NCBI GenBank assembly: GCA_015655465.1
Contig: JAATEY010000025.1
Coordinates: forward strand, 1 to 54,366
Origin: Gammaproteobacteria bacterium
GTDB lineage: Bacteria; Pseudomonadota; Gammaproteobacteria; Steroidobacterales; Steroidobacteraceae
DNA length: 54,366 bases
Reading direction: 5' to 3'
In this document: piece by piece, positions 1 to 9,564 of the stretch
How positions within the stretch are numbered: position 1 is the stretch's first letter
Layout of the letters: each line of letters opens with the position of its first letter
Program-made: the position numbers and the translations under genes
Notes under the pieces: generated by a model
Told to the model about the DNA's origin: nothing
Database searches by the model: none
The model's input: the letters and a program-made list of their open reading frames with translations, nothing else

Positions 1-213
1 ACCAAGGCCTGCACGCGCTGCGTGATCACCACCATCGACCATGTGAGCGGTGAGCGCACCGGCGACGAGCCGCTGCGCACGCTCAGGAGTTACCGTTTCG
101 ATGCCGCGCTGCGCGGCGTGGTGTTTGGCCGCAATGCCTACGCCACGGTCGGTGTCGGCACCACCTTGCGCCGCGGCGATGCCGTGCAGCTGCTGCAGAT
201 GTTGCCGCTATAA
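1..213 (+). CDS. MOSC domain-containing protein, C-terminal fragment (truncated by window edge)
   Basis: Open from base 1 in frame: [32 protein letters not shown]...[24 protein letters not shown], typical MOSC C-terminus (CxRCxxTTID..LRTLRxYR). Confidence 0.85.
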   Translation, partial: TKACTRCVITTIDHVSGERTGDEPLRTLRSYRFDAALRGVVFGRNAYATVGVGTTLRRGDAVQLLQMLPL

Positions 214-224
214 TCAGGGTCATC

Positions 225-755
225 ATGGAACGCACAATCGAACGCCTGTTCTTCGCCAGCCGCTGGTTGCTGGCGCCCGTTTACCTTGGCCTGTCGTTGG
301 CGCTGATCATCCTGGGCTACCAGTTCTTCACGGAGCTGTTCCATGCGTTCCAGCATGTGATCGGTCCGGATGCCAAGGAAGCCGAGATCGTGCTTTCGCT
401 GCTGGCGCTGGTCGACCTGTCGCTGGTGGCGGGCCTGATCGTGATGGTGATGTTCTCCGGCTACGAGAACTTCGTTTCCAAGATCGACATCGATGAAGCT
501 GCCGGTGGCGACAAGCTCGGCTGGCTGGGCAAGCTGGATGCCGGCACGCTGAAGATGAAGGTGGCCGCCTCGATCGTGGCCATCTCGTCCATTCACCTGC
601 TGCGCAAGTTCATGGAAGCCGAGCACATCGAAAACGACAAGCTGATGTGGTACGTCATCATCCACATGACCTTCGTCTTTTCGGCCGTGCTGATGGGTGT
701 GCTCGACCGTATTTCCGGCGGCGGGCATCGCGCTGCGCATGGTGCAGACGCCTGA
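225..755 (+). CDS. YqhA/UPF0114 (TIGR00645) family membrane protein
   Basis: 176 aa; [27 protein letters not shown]...[10 protein letters not shown]...[22 protein letters not shown] matches the YqhA family pattern. Confidence 0.9.
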   Translation: MERTIERLFFASRWLLAPVYLGLSLALIILGYQFFTELFHAFQHVIGPDAKEAEIVLSLLALVDLSLVAGLIVMVMFSGYENFVSKIDIDEAAGGDKLGWLGKLDAGTLKMKVAASIVAISSIHLLRKFMEAEHIENDKLMWYVIIHMTFVFSAVLMGVLDRISGGGHRAAHGADA

Positions 756-1006
756 CCTCAAAGCTGGTATTTCCACCAGCAGTACCTGCACAAGTTCTCC
801 AGCCAGCCGTCTACAGGTCTTTCTCGAAAGACGGCGAGGTACTCCACTCCGGGGGATTGACGTACGTCCGACTGGGGAAAGCGACGGTGCCTGAGTGCTA
901 TGGCGTTAAAGAATTTCCCCAAATTGGGCAGATATTCGAACGGCTGGAGGGGTTGGGTGGCATATAATTGCCCGCACCGTCCCGAGCTTCGTCCAGGAGC
1001 GATGTC

Positions 1007-1210
1007 ATGAGCACGGCAGCCAAAGGTATCCAGCAGAAGGTTCACGAGTTGGCCGAGCAGCTTCCCGAAGATGCGACCTGGGAGGACGTGATCGACGAAG
1101 CGCGCTTTCGCAGGGCTGTGGAAGCGGGAATCGCTGCCGCTGATCGCGGTGCGTTCGCGTCGGAAGGTGAAGTTCAGGCAGCCTTCGCCAAATGGGGCGT
1201 GAAAGTTTGA
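1007..1210 (+). CDS. ParD/RelB-like antitoxin (addiction module)
   Basis: In-frame ATG at 1007 of the 968..1210 ORF: MSTAAKGIQQKVHELAEQLPEDATWEDVIDEARFRRAVEAGIAAADRGAFASEGEVQAAFAKWGVKV; immediately 5' of and overlapping a ParE-like ORF. Confidence 0.75.
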   Translation: MSTAAKGIQQKVHELAEQLPEDATWEDVIDEARFRRAVEAGIAAADRGAFASEGEVQAAFAKWGVKV

Positions 1211-1488
1211 GGGTTCGCTGGACCCGACCCGCGCTGGCGGATTTCGTCGAAACCCAGGAATACATCGCCAGCGAGAATCCAGATACTGCGGCTCGAATTG
1301 CGGAACGCATCTGGCAATCGGTTCAGCATCTGGCGACCTACCCGCATGCAGGCAGGGAGGGCCATGTTTCCGGGACTCGTGAATGGCTTGTCAGCGGAAC
1401 GCCGTATTTGGTGGTCTACCGCATTCAGATGGATGACGTTGAAATTCTGCGTTTGTGGCACGGTCGCAGGGATTGGCAGAACGCATAG
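1192..1488 (+). CDS. ParE/RelE-family toxin
   Basis: LRVRWTRPALADFVETQEYIASENPDTAARIAERIWQSVQHLATYPHAGREGHVSGTREWLVSGTPYLVVYRIQMDDVEILRLWHGRRDWQ, classic ParE fold pattern. Start may be ATG 1192 or TTG 1207 (overlapping the antitoxin stop). Confidence 0.9.
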   Translation: MGRESLRVRWTRPALADFVETQEYIASENPDTAARIAERIWQSVQHLATYPHAGREGHVSGTREWLVSGTPYLVVYRIQMDDVEILRLWHGRRDWQNA

Positions 1489-1554
1489 CCGGTCTACCGC
1501 TCACGCTGCCGCAAGCCGCCGGCGGTTGACGCCGAGTTGGTGGCCGCCGTCTGG

Positions 1555-3822
1555 TCAATCGCCGGGCGCTGCCGGCCCGCGTAACCAGCGACCGCGTGCC
1601 ACCAGCCACAGCAGCACCACCAGCAGCAAAAACGGCAGCATCGAAAGCAGGTCGGCATGCGGCCCTTCGAAGAACGGATTGCTGTTGGTGGCCCAGCGCT
1701 GCAGGGTGGCGTCGAAGTCGCCCGTCACGCCGGCGAGGAAGGCGATGACAATGCCGGCGATGGCGCCACCGGCGATATAACCGGATGCGAACAGCACGCC
1801 GGGGCCGCGATCGGTCATGGCTGCAAACTGCGTGTCATCCAGCGCCAGCGCTGCGGGTTCCCTGCGCTTCTTGCGGTCGATGTAATAGCGGATCAGGCCG
1901 CCGATGAAGATCGGCGTGGTCGACGAAATCGGCAGGTACACGCCGACGGCGAAGGCCAGCGAGGGCACGCCGGAAATTTCCATCAGCAGCGCGATCATCG
2001 CGCCGATCAGGATCAGGTCCCAGGGCAGTTCGCGATCGAGGATGCCCTTGATGATGTAGGACACCAGCGTGGCCTTCGGTGCATCGAACTTGCGCACTTC
2101 GGTGCCGTCGGGGCGGGTGTTGTGCACGCCGTTGATGCCGGGGTCCACCAGCCATACGGCACGGCCGCTGTCGTCCACCAGGTATTTGCCGGCCGGTCCG
2201 CCGACGAGGTCGGTCTTGTGCCAGACGTGGTAACTGGCGGTGTCGTCCTTCGCCTGCACGCCGGCCAGCGATTCGCGTTTTTCACCGAGCGTGCCGGGGT
2301 TGGTGCCGAGCCCCTGCGGCGCCACCTGCGCAATGGGCACATACACCGTGGCGTTTTCATTGAGCTTGAGCAGGATCGGGCCCATCAACACGGCGGAAGC
2401 GAATGCCCCGAACAGGATGGCAATCTGCTGCAGTTTCGGCGTGCTGCCAACCAGGAAGCCGGTTTTCAGATCCTGCGAGGTGGTACCGCCGTTGGAGCAG
2501 GCGATGCAGACGATGCCGCCCACCGACAGCGCCGTGATGTAGTACGCGCCACCGGTCCAGCCGACGATGAGGAACACCAGGCAGGTGAGCATCAGCGTGG
2601 CGATGGTCATGCCGGAGATGGGGTTGGAGGTGGAGCCGATCTCGCCGGTGAGACGCGACGACACCGTGACGAAGAATGCGCCGAGGATGACGATGAGCAG
2701 GGCGCCCAGCAGGTTCATGTGCAGCGAGGGTGCCAGCATGATCAGCGCCAGCAGCACCAGCACGCCGATGCCCACGAACTTCAACGGCAGGTCCTGGTCG
2801 CGGCGGTCGGTGCTGGCCTTGCCGGCGCGCGCGGCGGCCGCATCGCCGAACCCCTGCCTGATGGAGCCCGCGATCAGCGGCAGCGAGCGGATCAGGCTGA
2901 TGATGCCTGCTGTGGCCACCGCACCGGCACCTATATAAAGGATGTAGGCGCTGCGGATGGCGCCCGGCCCCATTTCGCCGATGGGCACGGTGCCCGGCGC
3001 GATGATGCCCGGCACCTTCGAGCCGAAGAACATGATCATCGGGATCAGCACCAGATAGGTCATGAAGCCGCCGGCGAACATCATGGCCGCAACGCGCGGG
3101 CCGATGATGTAACCCACGCCGAGCAGCTCCGGCGAAACTTCAGCAGCGATGGAGCCACCTTTCAGCGGTGCGCCGAATGCAACGCCGGGCGCATCCCGCC
3201 AGCCCTTGAAGGCCACGTTCAGGGCCTTGTACGCAAGGCCGATGCCGAAGCCGGTGAAGATGGTGCGCGCGCTGATGCCGATGGCCTGGGTATCGACAGC
3301 CGCCGGGTCCGCGGCCGCGCGCGATTCTTCCGACGCGCCGGCCTTCAGCACTTCGGCGCAGGCGGTGCCTTCCGGATATTTCAGCACACCATGCTGCTTC
3401 ACGATCAGCGCACGTCGCAGCGGAATCATCATCAGGATGCCGAGCAGGCCGCCCAGCACGGCAACGAGCAGCACGCGCGTGAGTTCCAGATCGAAACCGA
3501 GGATGAGGATGGCAGGCATGGTGACGCCCACGCCGAAGGCGATGGACTCGCCGGCAGAGCCCGCGGTCTGCACGATGTTGTGTTCCAGGATGTTGGCGTC
3601 GCGCACGCGCAGCTTCGACAGCAGCCGGAACAGCGTGATGGAAATGACCGCCACCGGAATGGAGGCGCTGACCGTGAGGCCGACCTTCAGCACCAGGTAG
3701 AGCGAGGAGGCGCCGAAGATGACTCCAAGAATGGTGCCGGTGATCACGGCGCGCAGCGTCATCTCGGGCAGGCGCGTCTGCGCAGGAATATAGGGCCGGT
3801 GTGCCAGCTTCTCGGTATCCAT
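1555..3822 (-). CDS. OPT-family oligopeptide transporter
   Basis: 755 aa polytopic; MTLRAVITGTILGVIFGASSLYLVLKVGLTVSASIPVAVISI, KYPEGTACAEVLKAG and ACSNGGTTSQDLKTGFLVGSTPKLQQ are OPT signatures. Confidence 0.95.
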   Translation of the reverse strand: MDTEKLAHRPYIPAQTRLPEMTLRAVITGTILGVIFGASSLYLVLKVGLTVSASIPVAVISITLFRLLSKLRVRDANILEHNIVQTAGSAGESIAFGVGVTMPAILILGFDLELTRVLLVAVLGGLLGILMMIPLRRALIVKQHGVLKYPEGTACAEVLKAGASEESRAAADPAAVDTQAIGISARTIFTGFGIGLAYKALNVAFKGWRDAPGVAFGAPLKGGSIAAEVSPELLGVGYIIGPRVAAMMFAGGFMTYLVLIPMIMFFGSKVPGIIAPGTVPIGEMGPGAIRSAYILYIGAGAVATAGIISLIRSLPLIAGSIRQGFGDAAAARAGKASTDRRDQDLPLKFVGIGVLVLLALIMLAPSLHMNLLGALLIVILGAFFVTVSSRLTGEIGSTSNPISGMTIATLMLTCLVFLIVGWTGGAYYITALSVGGIVCIACSNGGTTSQDLKTGFLVGSTPKLQQIAILFGAFASAVLMGPILLKLNENATVYVPIAQVAPQGLGTNPGTLGEKRESLAGVQAKDDTASYHVWHKTDLVGGPAGKYLVDDSGRAVWLVDPGINGVHNTRPDGTEVRKFDAPKATLVSYIIKGILDRELPWDLILIGAMIALLMEISGVPSLAFAVGVYLPISSTTPIFIGGLIRYYIDRKKRREPAALALDDTQFAAMTDRGPGVLFASGYIAGGAIAGIVIAFLAGVTGDFDATLQRWATNSNPFFEGPHADLLSMLPFLLLVVLLWLVARGRWLRGPAAPGD

Positions 3823-3831
3823 GTTTCGAGC

Positions 3832-4722
3832 CTAGCCTGTTTCTTGTTGCAGCAATACCCGTAGCAGCGCCAGCAGCGCAATTGGCTGGCTGATCGGCAG
3901 GTGATGGTGGCTGCAGGGAATGCCGGTGACCGTGCGCACATTGGGCAGGCAGTGCGCCAGCAACGCGGCCCGGGCCGGGGTCACCACCTGGCTTTCCTCG
4001 CCGTAGATGAAATCCACCGGGGTCTGCAGATCCTTCAGCACCTCGCTGTCATCGACGCCGGGTGCATTGCCGCGATTCTGGAACAGGCGCGAAACGTTCT
4101 CGTCGAATGTCCATACCCAGCCGTCTTCTTCCCTGCGGAGGGAGGCCTGCGCCATGTGCTGCATGGCGATTGCCGGCGCCGGCTCCACCGGGCGCAGCAG
4201 GAACCGGCTGAGGATGGTGGCTTCGTCCGGGTAGCGCTTCTTCGGGCGCCAGTCTTCATCGAAGCCACGCAGCGGGTCACTGACCGAGCCCAGCCGCGAG
4301 TCGACCACGATGGCACGCTTGAAAAGCCCGGGGTGCAGGGCGCAGGCATGGAGCAGTGCCCGGCCGCCAAAGCTGTGGCCGATGGCGCTGCAGCCGCCGA
4401 TGTCGGTGGCATCCACGATGCCGGCGATTTCATCGTGGAACTGCGCGTGGCTGTAGTCGGGCCGGTATTCGCTGTCGCCCATGCCGCCAAAATCAGGGGC
4501 AATCACGCGGTAGTGCTCGGCCAGCCAGGGCGCGATGAAATCCCACCAGTGCGCATGGGCCAGGAAGCCGTGCAGCAGCAGCAGGGCGGGCGCATCGGCA
4601 GGGCCCGGCCATTCCAGATAATGCATGCGGATGCCGGCAATCCGCGCATGGCGGGACTTGCCCGGACGGGCGACCGAACGCGCGACAAAGGCGTTGAAGG
4701 ATTGCTGGAGCGGGTCGGTCAC
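3832..4722 (-). CDS. alpha/beta hydrolase
   Basis: LLLLHGFLAHAHWWDFIAPWLAEHYRVIAPDFGGMGDS...AIGHSFGGRALL (GxSxGG nucleophile elbow) and a C-terminal catalytic His region. Confidence 0.9.
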   Translation of the reverse strand: MTDPLQQSFNAFVARSVARPGKSRHARIAGIRMHYLEWPGPADAPALLLLHGFLAHAHWWDFIAPWLAEHYRVIAPDFGGMGDSEYRPDYSHAQFHDEIAGIVDATDIGGCSAIGHSFGGRALLHACALHPGLFKRAIVVDSRLGSVSDPLRGFDEDWRPKKRYPDEATILSRFLLRPVEPAPAIAMQHMAQASLRREEDGWVWTFDENVSRLFQNRGNAPGVDDSEVLKDLQTPVDFIYGEESQVVTPARAALLAHCLPNVRTVTGIPCSHHHLPISQPIALLALLRVLLQQETG

Positions 4723-4770
4723 GCGCGGCCTCGTTGACAGTACGCAGGCGAAGGTAGTGTAGTTCCGGCG

Positions 4771-6261
4771 ATGTTGCGCGAAAAACTCTTCATTGCCGCA
4801 CTGCTGCTTGCAGGTGCCCAGCCGTTGCAGGCTGCCGAGCCACAGCTGGTGCCGACGCCGCGGGCCAGGGTGCTTGCCATCAGTGCCACCAACCGGCCCT
4901 TTCTGGCGGCGGCAAGGTCGCAGCAGCCGGTGGATCTGGCAGCGCGTGGTTATGTGGAGAGCGAGCTGCTGGTGAGCGGCTATGCCAATGTTTATGACTG
5001 GGCTGCTGCCGGCAGCAGGGAGCTTGCGGTCCGCAATGCCAACCAGCCCTATGCCACACGCATTCTCGTGCGCCGTCCGCGGGATGCGCGCAAGTCCAGC
5101 GGCAGGGTGATCGTCGAGTTGCTGGACCCTTCAGGCCAGTACGACTCCGCGCCCCTGTGGGGCTTTTCATATGAACACTTCCTGCGGCGAGGCGATGTAT
5201 GGGTGGGCGTGACGGTGAAACCGGCGGCCGGGGCTACGCTGCGGAAATTCGACCCGGTACGTTACGCCGCGGTGGGTTTTGCATTCAAGCAGCCGGAAGG
5301 CTGCGCGGAGCCCAAGGATTCCGAAGACGGGCTGGCCTGGGACGTGATCGCGCAGGTCGGTGCCTTGCTGCGCAGTTCGAGCAAGGAGAATCCGCTGCTG
5401 GACCTCAATCCGCAGCGCCTGATTGCCGCGGGCTATTCCGGGAGCAGCGGCTACATCACCACCTTTGCCAATGCGCTGCATCGCAGGTTGCGGCTGGGTA
5501 ACGGCGCTCCGGTATTCGATGGCTATCTCCATGCAGCGGGCAGCATGGTGGTGACGCCCATCAACCAGTGCGCCGCGGCGCTGCCCGACGACGATGTGCG
5601 GCGCGCTGCCCTGCCGCGCGATGTGCCTTTCGTGAGCGTGATGACCGAGTCGGATTTCAACCGCGCGCCGGCCCTGCGTCGCGCCGACAGCGATGCGGAA
5701 CGCGATGTGTTCCGCCTGTATGAAATCGCCGGTGCCGCGCATTCCGGGCCGTTTGCGGCTGGAACTCCGGCGCCTGCCGACCTCGCCATTGCCGGACTCG
5801 ACCTGCCCGCCGGGACTCTGTGCCGCGAGCCGCGCAGCAATTTTCCGTTGGGGTATGCCTTCAATGCGATCTGGCAGCAGTTCGACGAGCTGCTGCTGCG
5901 CAAGCTGCCGATGGTCAGTGTGCCGCGGATTGAAACCGATGCCGCCGTGGCGCCCACGGTTGACGCCAACGGCAATGCCCTGGGTGGCTGGCGCCTGCCG
6001 CAGATCGAAGTGCCGCTGGCCCGTTACGCGGGTCGCAGCACGCCGGCGGACGACAGCGACCGGGCGCGCCGCGTCTGCGAAGCGACCGGGGCCATGCAGC
6101 GTTTCGATGCCGCGAAGCTCAAGGCGCTGTACCGCGACCGCAATGAGTACCTGCGCCGCTTCAATGCCGCGGTGGACCAGGCCGTGCTGGCGCGCCTGCT
6201 GGTCAAGGAAGATGCGGATGCGCTCAGGGCATCCTCGGCCCGCGCATTGCCGGCGTTCTGA
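4771..6261 (+). CDS. secreted alpha/beta hydrolase domain-containing protein
   Basis: 496 aa with signal peptide (MLREKLFIAALLLAGAQPLQAAEP); AGYSGSSGYITTFANALHRR nucleophile-like motif and C-terminal GAMQRFDAAKLKALYRDRNEYLRRFNAAVDQAV, typical of large 'alpha/beta hydrolase domain' proteins. Confidence 0.75.
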   Translation: MLREKLFIAALLLAGAQPLQAAEPQLVPTPRARVLAISATNRPFLAAARSQQPVDLAARGYVESELLVSGYANVYDWAAAGSRELAVRNANQPYATRILVRRPRDARKSSGRVIVELLDPSGQYDSAPLWGFSYEHFLRRGDVWVGVTVKPAAGATLRKFDPVRYAAVGFAFKQPEGCAEPKDSEDGLAWDVIAQVGALLRSSSKENPLLDLNPQRLIAAGYSGSSGYITTFANALHRRLRLGNGAPVFDGYLHAAGSMVVTPINQCAAALPDDDVRRAALPRDVPFVSVMTESDFNRAPALRRADSDAERDVFRLYEIAGAAHSGPFAAGTPAPADLAIAGLDLPAGTLCREPRSNFPLGYAFNAIWQQFDELLLRKLPMVSVPRIETDAAVAPTVDANGNALGGWRLPQIEVPLARYAGRSTPADDSDRARRVCEATGAMQRFDAAKLKALYRDRNEYLRRFNAAVDQAVLARLLVKEDADALRASSARALPAF

Positions 6262-6374
6262 CGAGGGTCGGGCTCCGGCCAGGGACGCTGAAGGGCGCCT
6301 GCAACTCCGGGCGTCGACCGCAGAGGGCAGTTGGTGCAGAATGTCCGGCAAAATACCGGGTGGGGGGAATCGAA

Positions 6375-7433
6375 ATGAAGATGCTGCGTAGTGTCCTCGT
6401 CGGCGGCGCGCTGACGTTGGCAGGCTTTGACTTTGCGCTGGCCGCGCAGCCGGCCTGCGACCGTGCCTGCCTGGAAGGCTTCGTCGAGAAATATTTCGAT
6501 GCGGTGGTTGCGAACGATCCGAAGCTGGTGCCCATTTCGCCCAATGCGAAGTTCACCGAGGACGGCCAGCGGCTGCTGATCGGCGACGGGCTGTGGAATA
6601 CGGCCAAGGCCAAGGGCAAGTACCGGCTGTTCGTCACCGACGTGCCGGCGCAGCAGGTGGCGGTGCTCGCCACCATCCAGGAAGATCACAAGGATCCGGC
6701 GCAGTTCAGCGGCGCGCTGATCGCGCTGCGGCTGCGCATCGGCAATGGCCAGATCACCGAGATCGAGCAGATCGTGATCCGCGGCGCGGCCGACAACCAG
6801 AACCGCACCTACAACACCGTGGATGCCATGGCCACGAACAAGCTGTACCTCACGCCCGTGCCGGCCAGCGAGCGTGCCTCGCGCGCCGAGCTCATCGCAC
6901 AGGGCAACAAGTACTTCAGCGGCATGCAGCGCAACGATGGCAAGGGCGACTACAACTTCACCGATGATTGCGTGCGCAATGAGAACGGCGGGCAGTCCAC
7001 CATGGCGCCAGTGGCGCCGGGCCAGACAAAGCCCGACCCGAAGACGGCCAGCAGCTATTCGGGCACATGGACCTGCAAGGAGCAGTTCCAGTCCGGCCTG
7101 CTGCACTTCGTGAATCGCATCCGTGACCGGCGCTTCGTGGCAGTGGACCAGGAACGCGGCATCGTGTTCGCGTTCGGATTCTTCGACCACTCCGGTGGCG
7201 AGACGCGCAAGTTCAAGACTCCCGATGGTCGCGACATCGTTGGCGGCCCCGTGGTGCCGTACACCTGGGAGATCGCGGAGCTGTTCAAGATCGAGAAAGG
7301 CAACATCCGCAAGATCGATGCCTTCCTGCAGCGCGTGCCCTATGGCATGAACGCCGGCTGGAGCACCTGGGAACAGGGCATGTCCGACATTGCGCGCGAT
7401 GTGACCATGGAAGCGCCGACCTGGATCTTCTGA
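6375..7433 (+). CDS. secreted DUF8021/NTF2-like protein (paralog 1)
   Basis: In-frame ATG 6375 (MKMLRSVLVGGALTLAGFDFALAAQPACDRACLEGFVEKYFDAVVANDPKLVPISPNAKFTEDGQRLLIGDGLW); signal peptide plus CDRxCL start and 'AHDP..LP' pattern. Confidence 0.75.
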   Translation: MKMLRSVLVGGALTLAGFDFALAAQPACDRACLEGFVEKYFDAVVANDPKLVPISPNAKFTEDGQRLLIGDGLWNTAKAKGKYRLFVTDVPAQQVAVLATIQEDHKDPAQFSGALIALRLRIGNGQITEIEQIVIRGAADNQNRTYNTVDAMATNKLYLTPVPASERASRAELIAQGNKYFSGMQRNDGKGDYNFTDDCVRNENGGQSTMAPVAPGQTKPDPKTASSYSGTWTCKEQFQSGLLHFVNRIRDRRFVAVDQERGIVFAFGFFDHSGGETRKFKTPDGRDIVGGPVVPYTWEIAELFKIEKGNIRKIDAFLQRVPYGMNAGWSTWEQGMSDIARDVTMEAPTWIF

Positions 7434-7458
7434 ACCCCGATCCATACAGGGAAGGAAC

Positions 7459-8427
7459 ATGAACAAGACGAAACTCTCTGCGCTGCTCTGCGCAGCGGCA
7501 CTGTCTGCAGCCGGTGCCGCGCATGCCGCTGGCGCACCAGCCTGTGATCGCGACTGCCTGCTGAAGCTCGCCGACAGCTATCTGGCGGCGCTGGTGGCGC
7601 ACGATCCGTCGAAGGTGCCGCTGGCCACCGACCTCAGGTTCGTCGAGAACGTCAAGCGCATGAAGGCCGGAGAGGGACTGTGGAAGACGACCACCGGCGG
7701 ACCCACCGCATTCAAGGTCATCGTGCCCGACGCTTCGTCGCAACAGGTTGGCGGCATCGTGATGCTGCAGTCCGACGGCAAGCCGATGCAGGTCGGTTTC
7801 CGCCTGAAGCTCGAGAACGGCAGGATCACCGAGGCCGAGCACCTGCTCGCGGCACCGCGCGAAACCAGCATGGCGAACCTGACCACGCTGCGGCCGGCCA
7901 TTCCGCTGGAAGTGCCGTATGAATATGCCGACTCGCGCGGCCGGATGATCCACATCGCGAAGTCCTACTACGACGCGCTGGACAACAACAACGGCCATCT
8001 CGCGCCCTATGCGCCGGATTGCGAGCGTCACGAGAACGGCATGCGCACCGCGCCGAATGGCGGTCCGTCGCTGGCTGGTGCCGGCATTCCCGGCCAGGCG
8101 CCGCGCCCGGCCTCGCTGCTGGGCATGCAGGATTGCACCAGCCAGATGGATTCGAACACCTTCGAATACATCGAGCGGCTCGACAACCGTCGGGTGGACA
8201 TCGCCGACGAGAAGACGGGTCTTGCGCTGGGGCTTTCGCATTTCCGGCACAACCAGACGCAGAAGGAATTCAAGGTCCTCAACGATCCGGGGCGGTCGAA
8301 GATGTCGATGAGCATGACCATGGACCTGCCGGCGTTGCACATCTTCAAGATCTGGGGCGGCCAGATCCACGATATCGAGGCCATGGGATTCGGAGCGCCC
8401 GCAAATTCTCCCAGTGGCTGGGAATAG
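7459..8427 (+). CDS. secreted DUF8021/NTF2-like protein (paralog 2)
   Basis: MNKTKLSALLCAAALSAAGAAHAAGAPACDRDCLLKLADSYLAALVAHDPSKVPLATDLRFVENVKRMKAGEGLW; RBS GGAAGGAAC upstream; ends IWGGQIHDIEAMGF..SGWE. Confidence 0.8.
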   Translation: MNKTKLSALLCAAALSAAGAAHAAGAPACDRDCLLKLADSYLAALVAHDPSKVPLATDLRFVENVKRMKAGEGLWKTTTGGPTAFKVIVPDASSQQVGGIVMLQSDGKPMQVGFRLKLENGRITEAEHLLAAPRETSMANLTTLRPAIPLEVPYEYADSRGRMIHIAKSYYDALDNNNGHLAPYAPDCERHENGMRTAPNGGPSLAGAGIPGQAPRPASLLGMQDCTSQMDSNTFEYIERLDNRRVDIADEKTGLALGLSHFRHNQTQKEFKVLNDPGRSKMSMSMTMDLPALHIFKIWGGQIHDIEAMGFGAPANSPSGWE

Positions 8428-8451
8428 GCCAGGGACCAGCAAGGAAAGACG

Positions 8452-9474
8452 ATGAACAACAGGAAACTGCATGTATTGCTGGGCGCTGCGGCGATCGTGA
8501 CGATGGCGGGGATGACGCAGGCTGCCGACGCAGGCCTGGATCGCGCTGCGCTGCTGAAGCTGGCAGACAGCTACTTCGCCGCGCTGGTGGCGCACAATCC
8601 GGCGGGCGTGCCGCTGGCTGCAGACATCAAGATCGTCGAGAACCTCAAGCGCATCCGCCCAAGCGAGGGCATGTGGAAGACAGCAACTTCCGGTCCCACG
8701 GCGTTCAGGATCGTGATCCCGGACACCTGGTCGCAGCAGGTGGGCGGCATCATCGTGCTGGGCAGCGAGGGCAACCCGGTGCAGCTGGGTTTCCGCCTGA
8801 AGGTCGTGGGCGGCAAGATCGTCGAAGCCGAACACCTGGTGCAGGGAAACCGTGGGGGCGGGGCGCTCTCCGCGAACCTGCAGACCGTGCGGCCGGCCAT
8901 GCTGCTGGAAGTGCCGTTCGAATATGCGGATTCGCGCGGCCGGCTGGTCCACATCGCCAAGTCCTACTATGACGCACTGGACAACAACAACGGTTACCTC
9001 GCGCCGTTCGCATCCGACTGCGAGCGCCGCGAGAACGGCATGCGTACGGCGCCGAATGGCGGGCCATCGCTGGTCGGTCTGAATGGTCCTGCTGCTGCTG
9101 CTCCGGCGCCAGCTGCCGCTCCCGGCGGTGCGCCGCGTCCGCCAGCGGGCCCCCGGCTGGTGGGCATGCAGGATTGCACGCAGCAGATCAACTCCGGCGC
9201 CTTCCAGTACATCACCACCATCGAGGATCGTCGTGTGGAGATTGCCGACACGGTGACGGGCCTTGCCATGGGCTTCTCGCATTTCCACCACGCGTTCACG
9301 CAGAGGACATTCAAGATCTTCAACGATCCGGGTCGTACCGAGACCACGATGACCAACCAGCCCTTCGACATGCCGGCGCTGCATGTCTACAAGATCTGGG
9401 GCGGCCAGATCCACGAGATCGAGGCGCTGGGCGTGCTCGGCGTGCCTTTCAACGCACCCACCGGCTGGGAGTAG
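8452..9474 (+). CDS. secreted DUF8021/NTF2-like protein (paralog 3)
   Basis: MNNRKLHVLLGAAAIVTMAGMTQAADAGLDRAALLKLADSYFAALVAHNPAGVPLAADIKIVENLKRIRPSEGMW; strongly similar to paralog 2, including HIAKSYYDALDNNNG.LAP..SDCERRENGMRTAPNGGPSL. Confidence 0.8.
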   Translation: MNNRKLHVLLGAAAIVTMAGMTQAADAGLDRAALLKLADSYFAALVAHNPAGVPLAADIKIVENLKRIRPSEGMWKTATSGPTAFRIVIPDTWSQQVGGIIVLGSEGNPVQLGFRLKVVGGKIVEAEHLVQGNRGGGALSANLQTVRPAMLLEVPFEYADSRGRLVHIAKSYYDALDNNNGYLAPFASDCERRENGMRTAPNGGPSLVGLNGPAAAAPAPAAAPGGAPRPPAGPRLVGMQDCTQQINSGAFQYITTIEDRRVEIADTVTGLAMGFSHFHHAFTQRTFKIFNDPGRTETTMTNQPFDMPALHVYKIWGGQIHEIEALGVLGVPFNAPTGWE

Positions 9475-9497
9475 GCTCCGCTCAACGGGCCATGAAG

Positions 9498-9523
9498 AAG
9501 GGGCGCTGCGTGCGCCCCTTTTT
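9498..9523 (+). terminator. intrinsic terminator after DUF8021 tandem array
   Basis: AAGGGGCGC-TGCGT-GCGCCCCTT followed by TTT: perfect 9-bp stem, 5-nt loop and T-run just after the 9474 stop. Confidence 0.85.
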
Positions 9524-9564
9524 ATTCAGTCTGCCGGGTTGTCGATTGGCACATACTTGTGCCC

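Noticed and set aside
1657-3864. 735-aa plus-strand ORF opposite the OPT transporter
   Set aside because: Low-complexity His/Asp/Gly/Gln-rich translation typical of antisense frames in high-GC genes; the minus strand encodes a convincing OPT transporter.
5167-6351. 394-aa minus ORF opposite the secreted alpha/beta hydrolase
   Set aside because: Arg/Gln/His-rich antisense shadow; no recognisable domain.
7285-9414. 709-aa minus-strand ORF across the DUF8021 array
   Set aside because: Antisense artefact: internal repetition reflects the duplicated sense genes, composition is not protein-like, and sense ORFs have signal peptides and RBSs.
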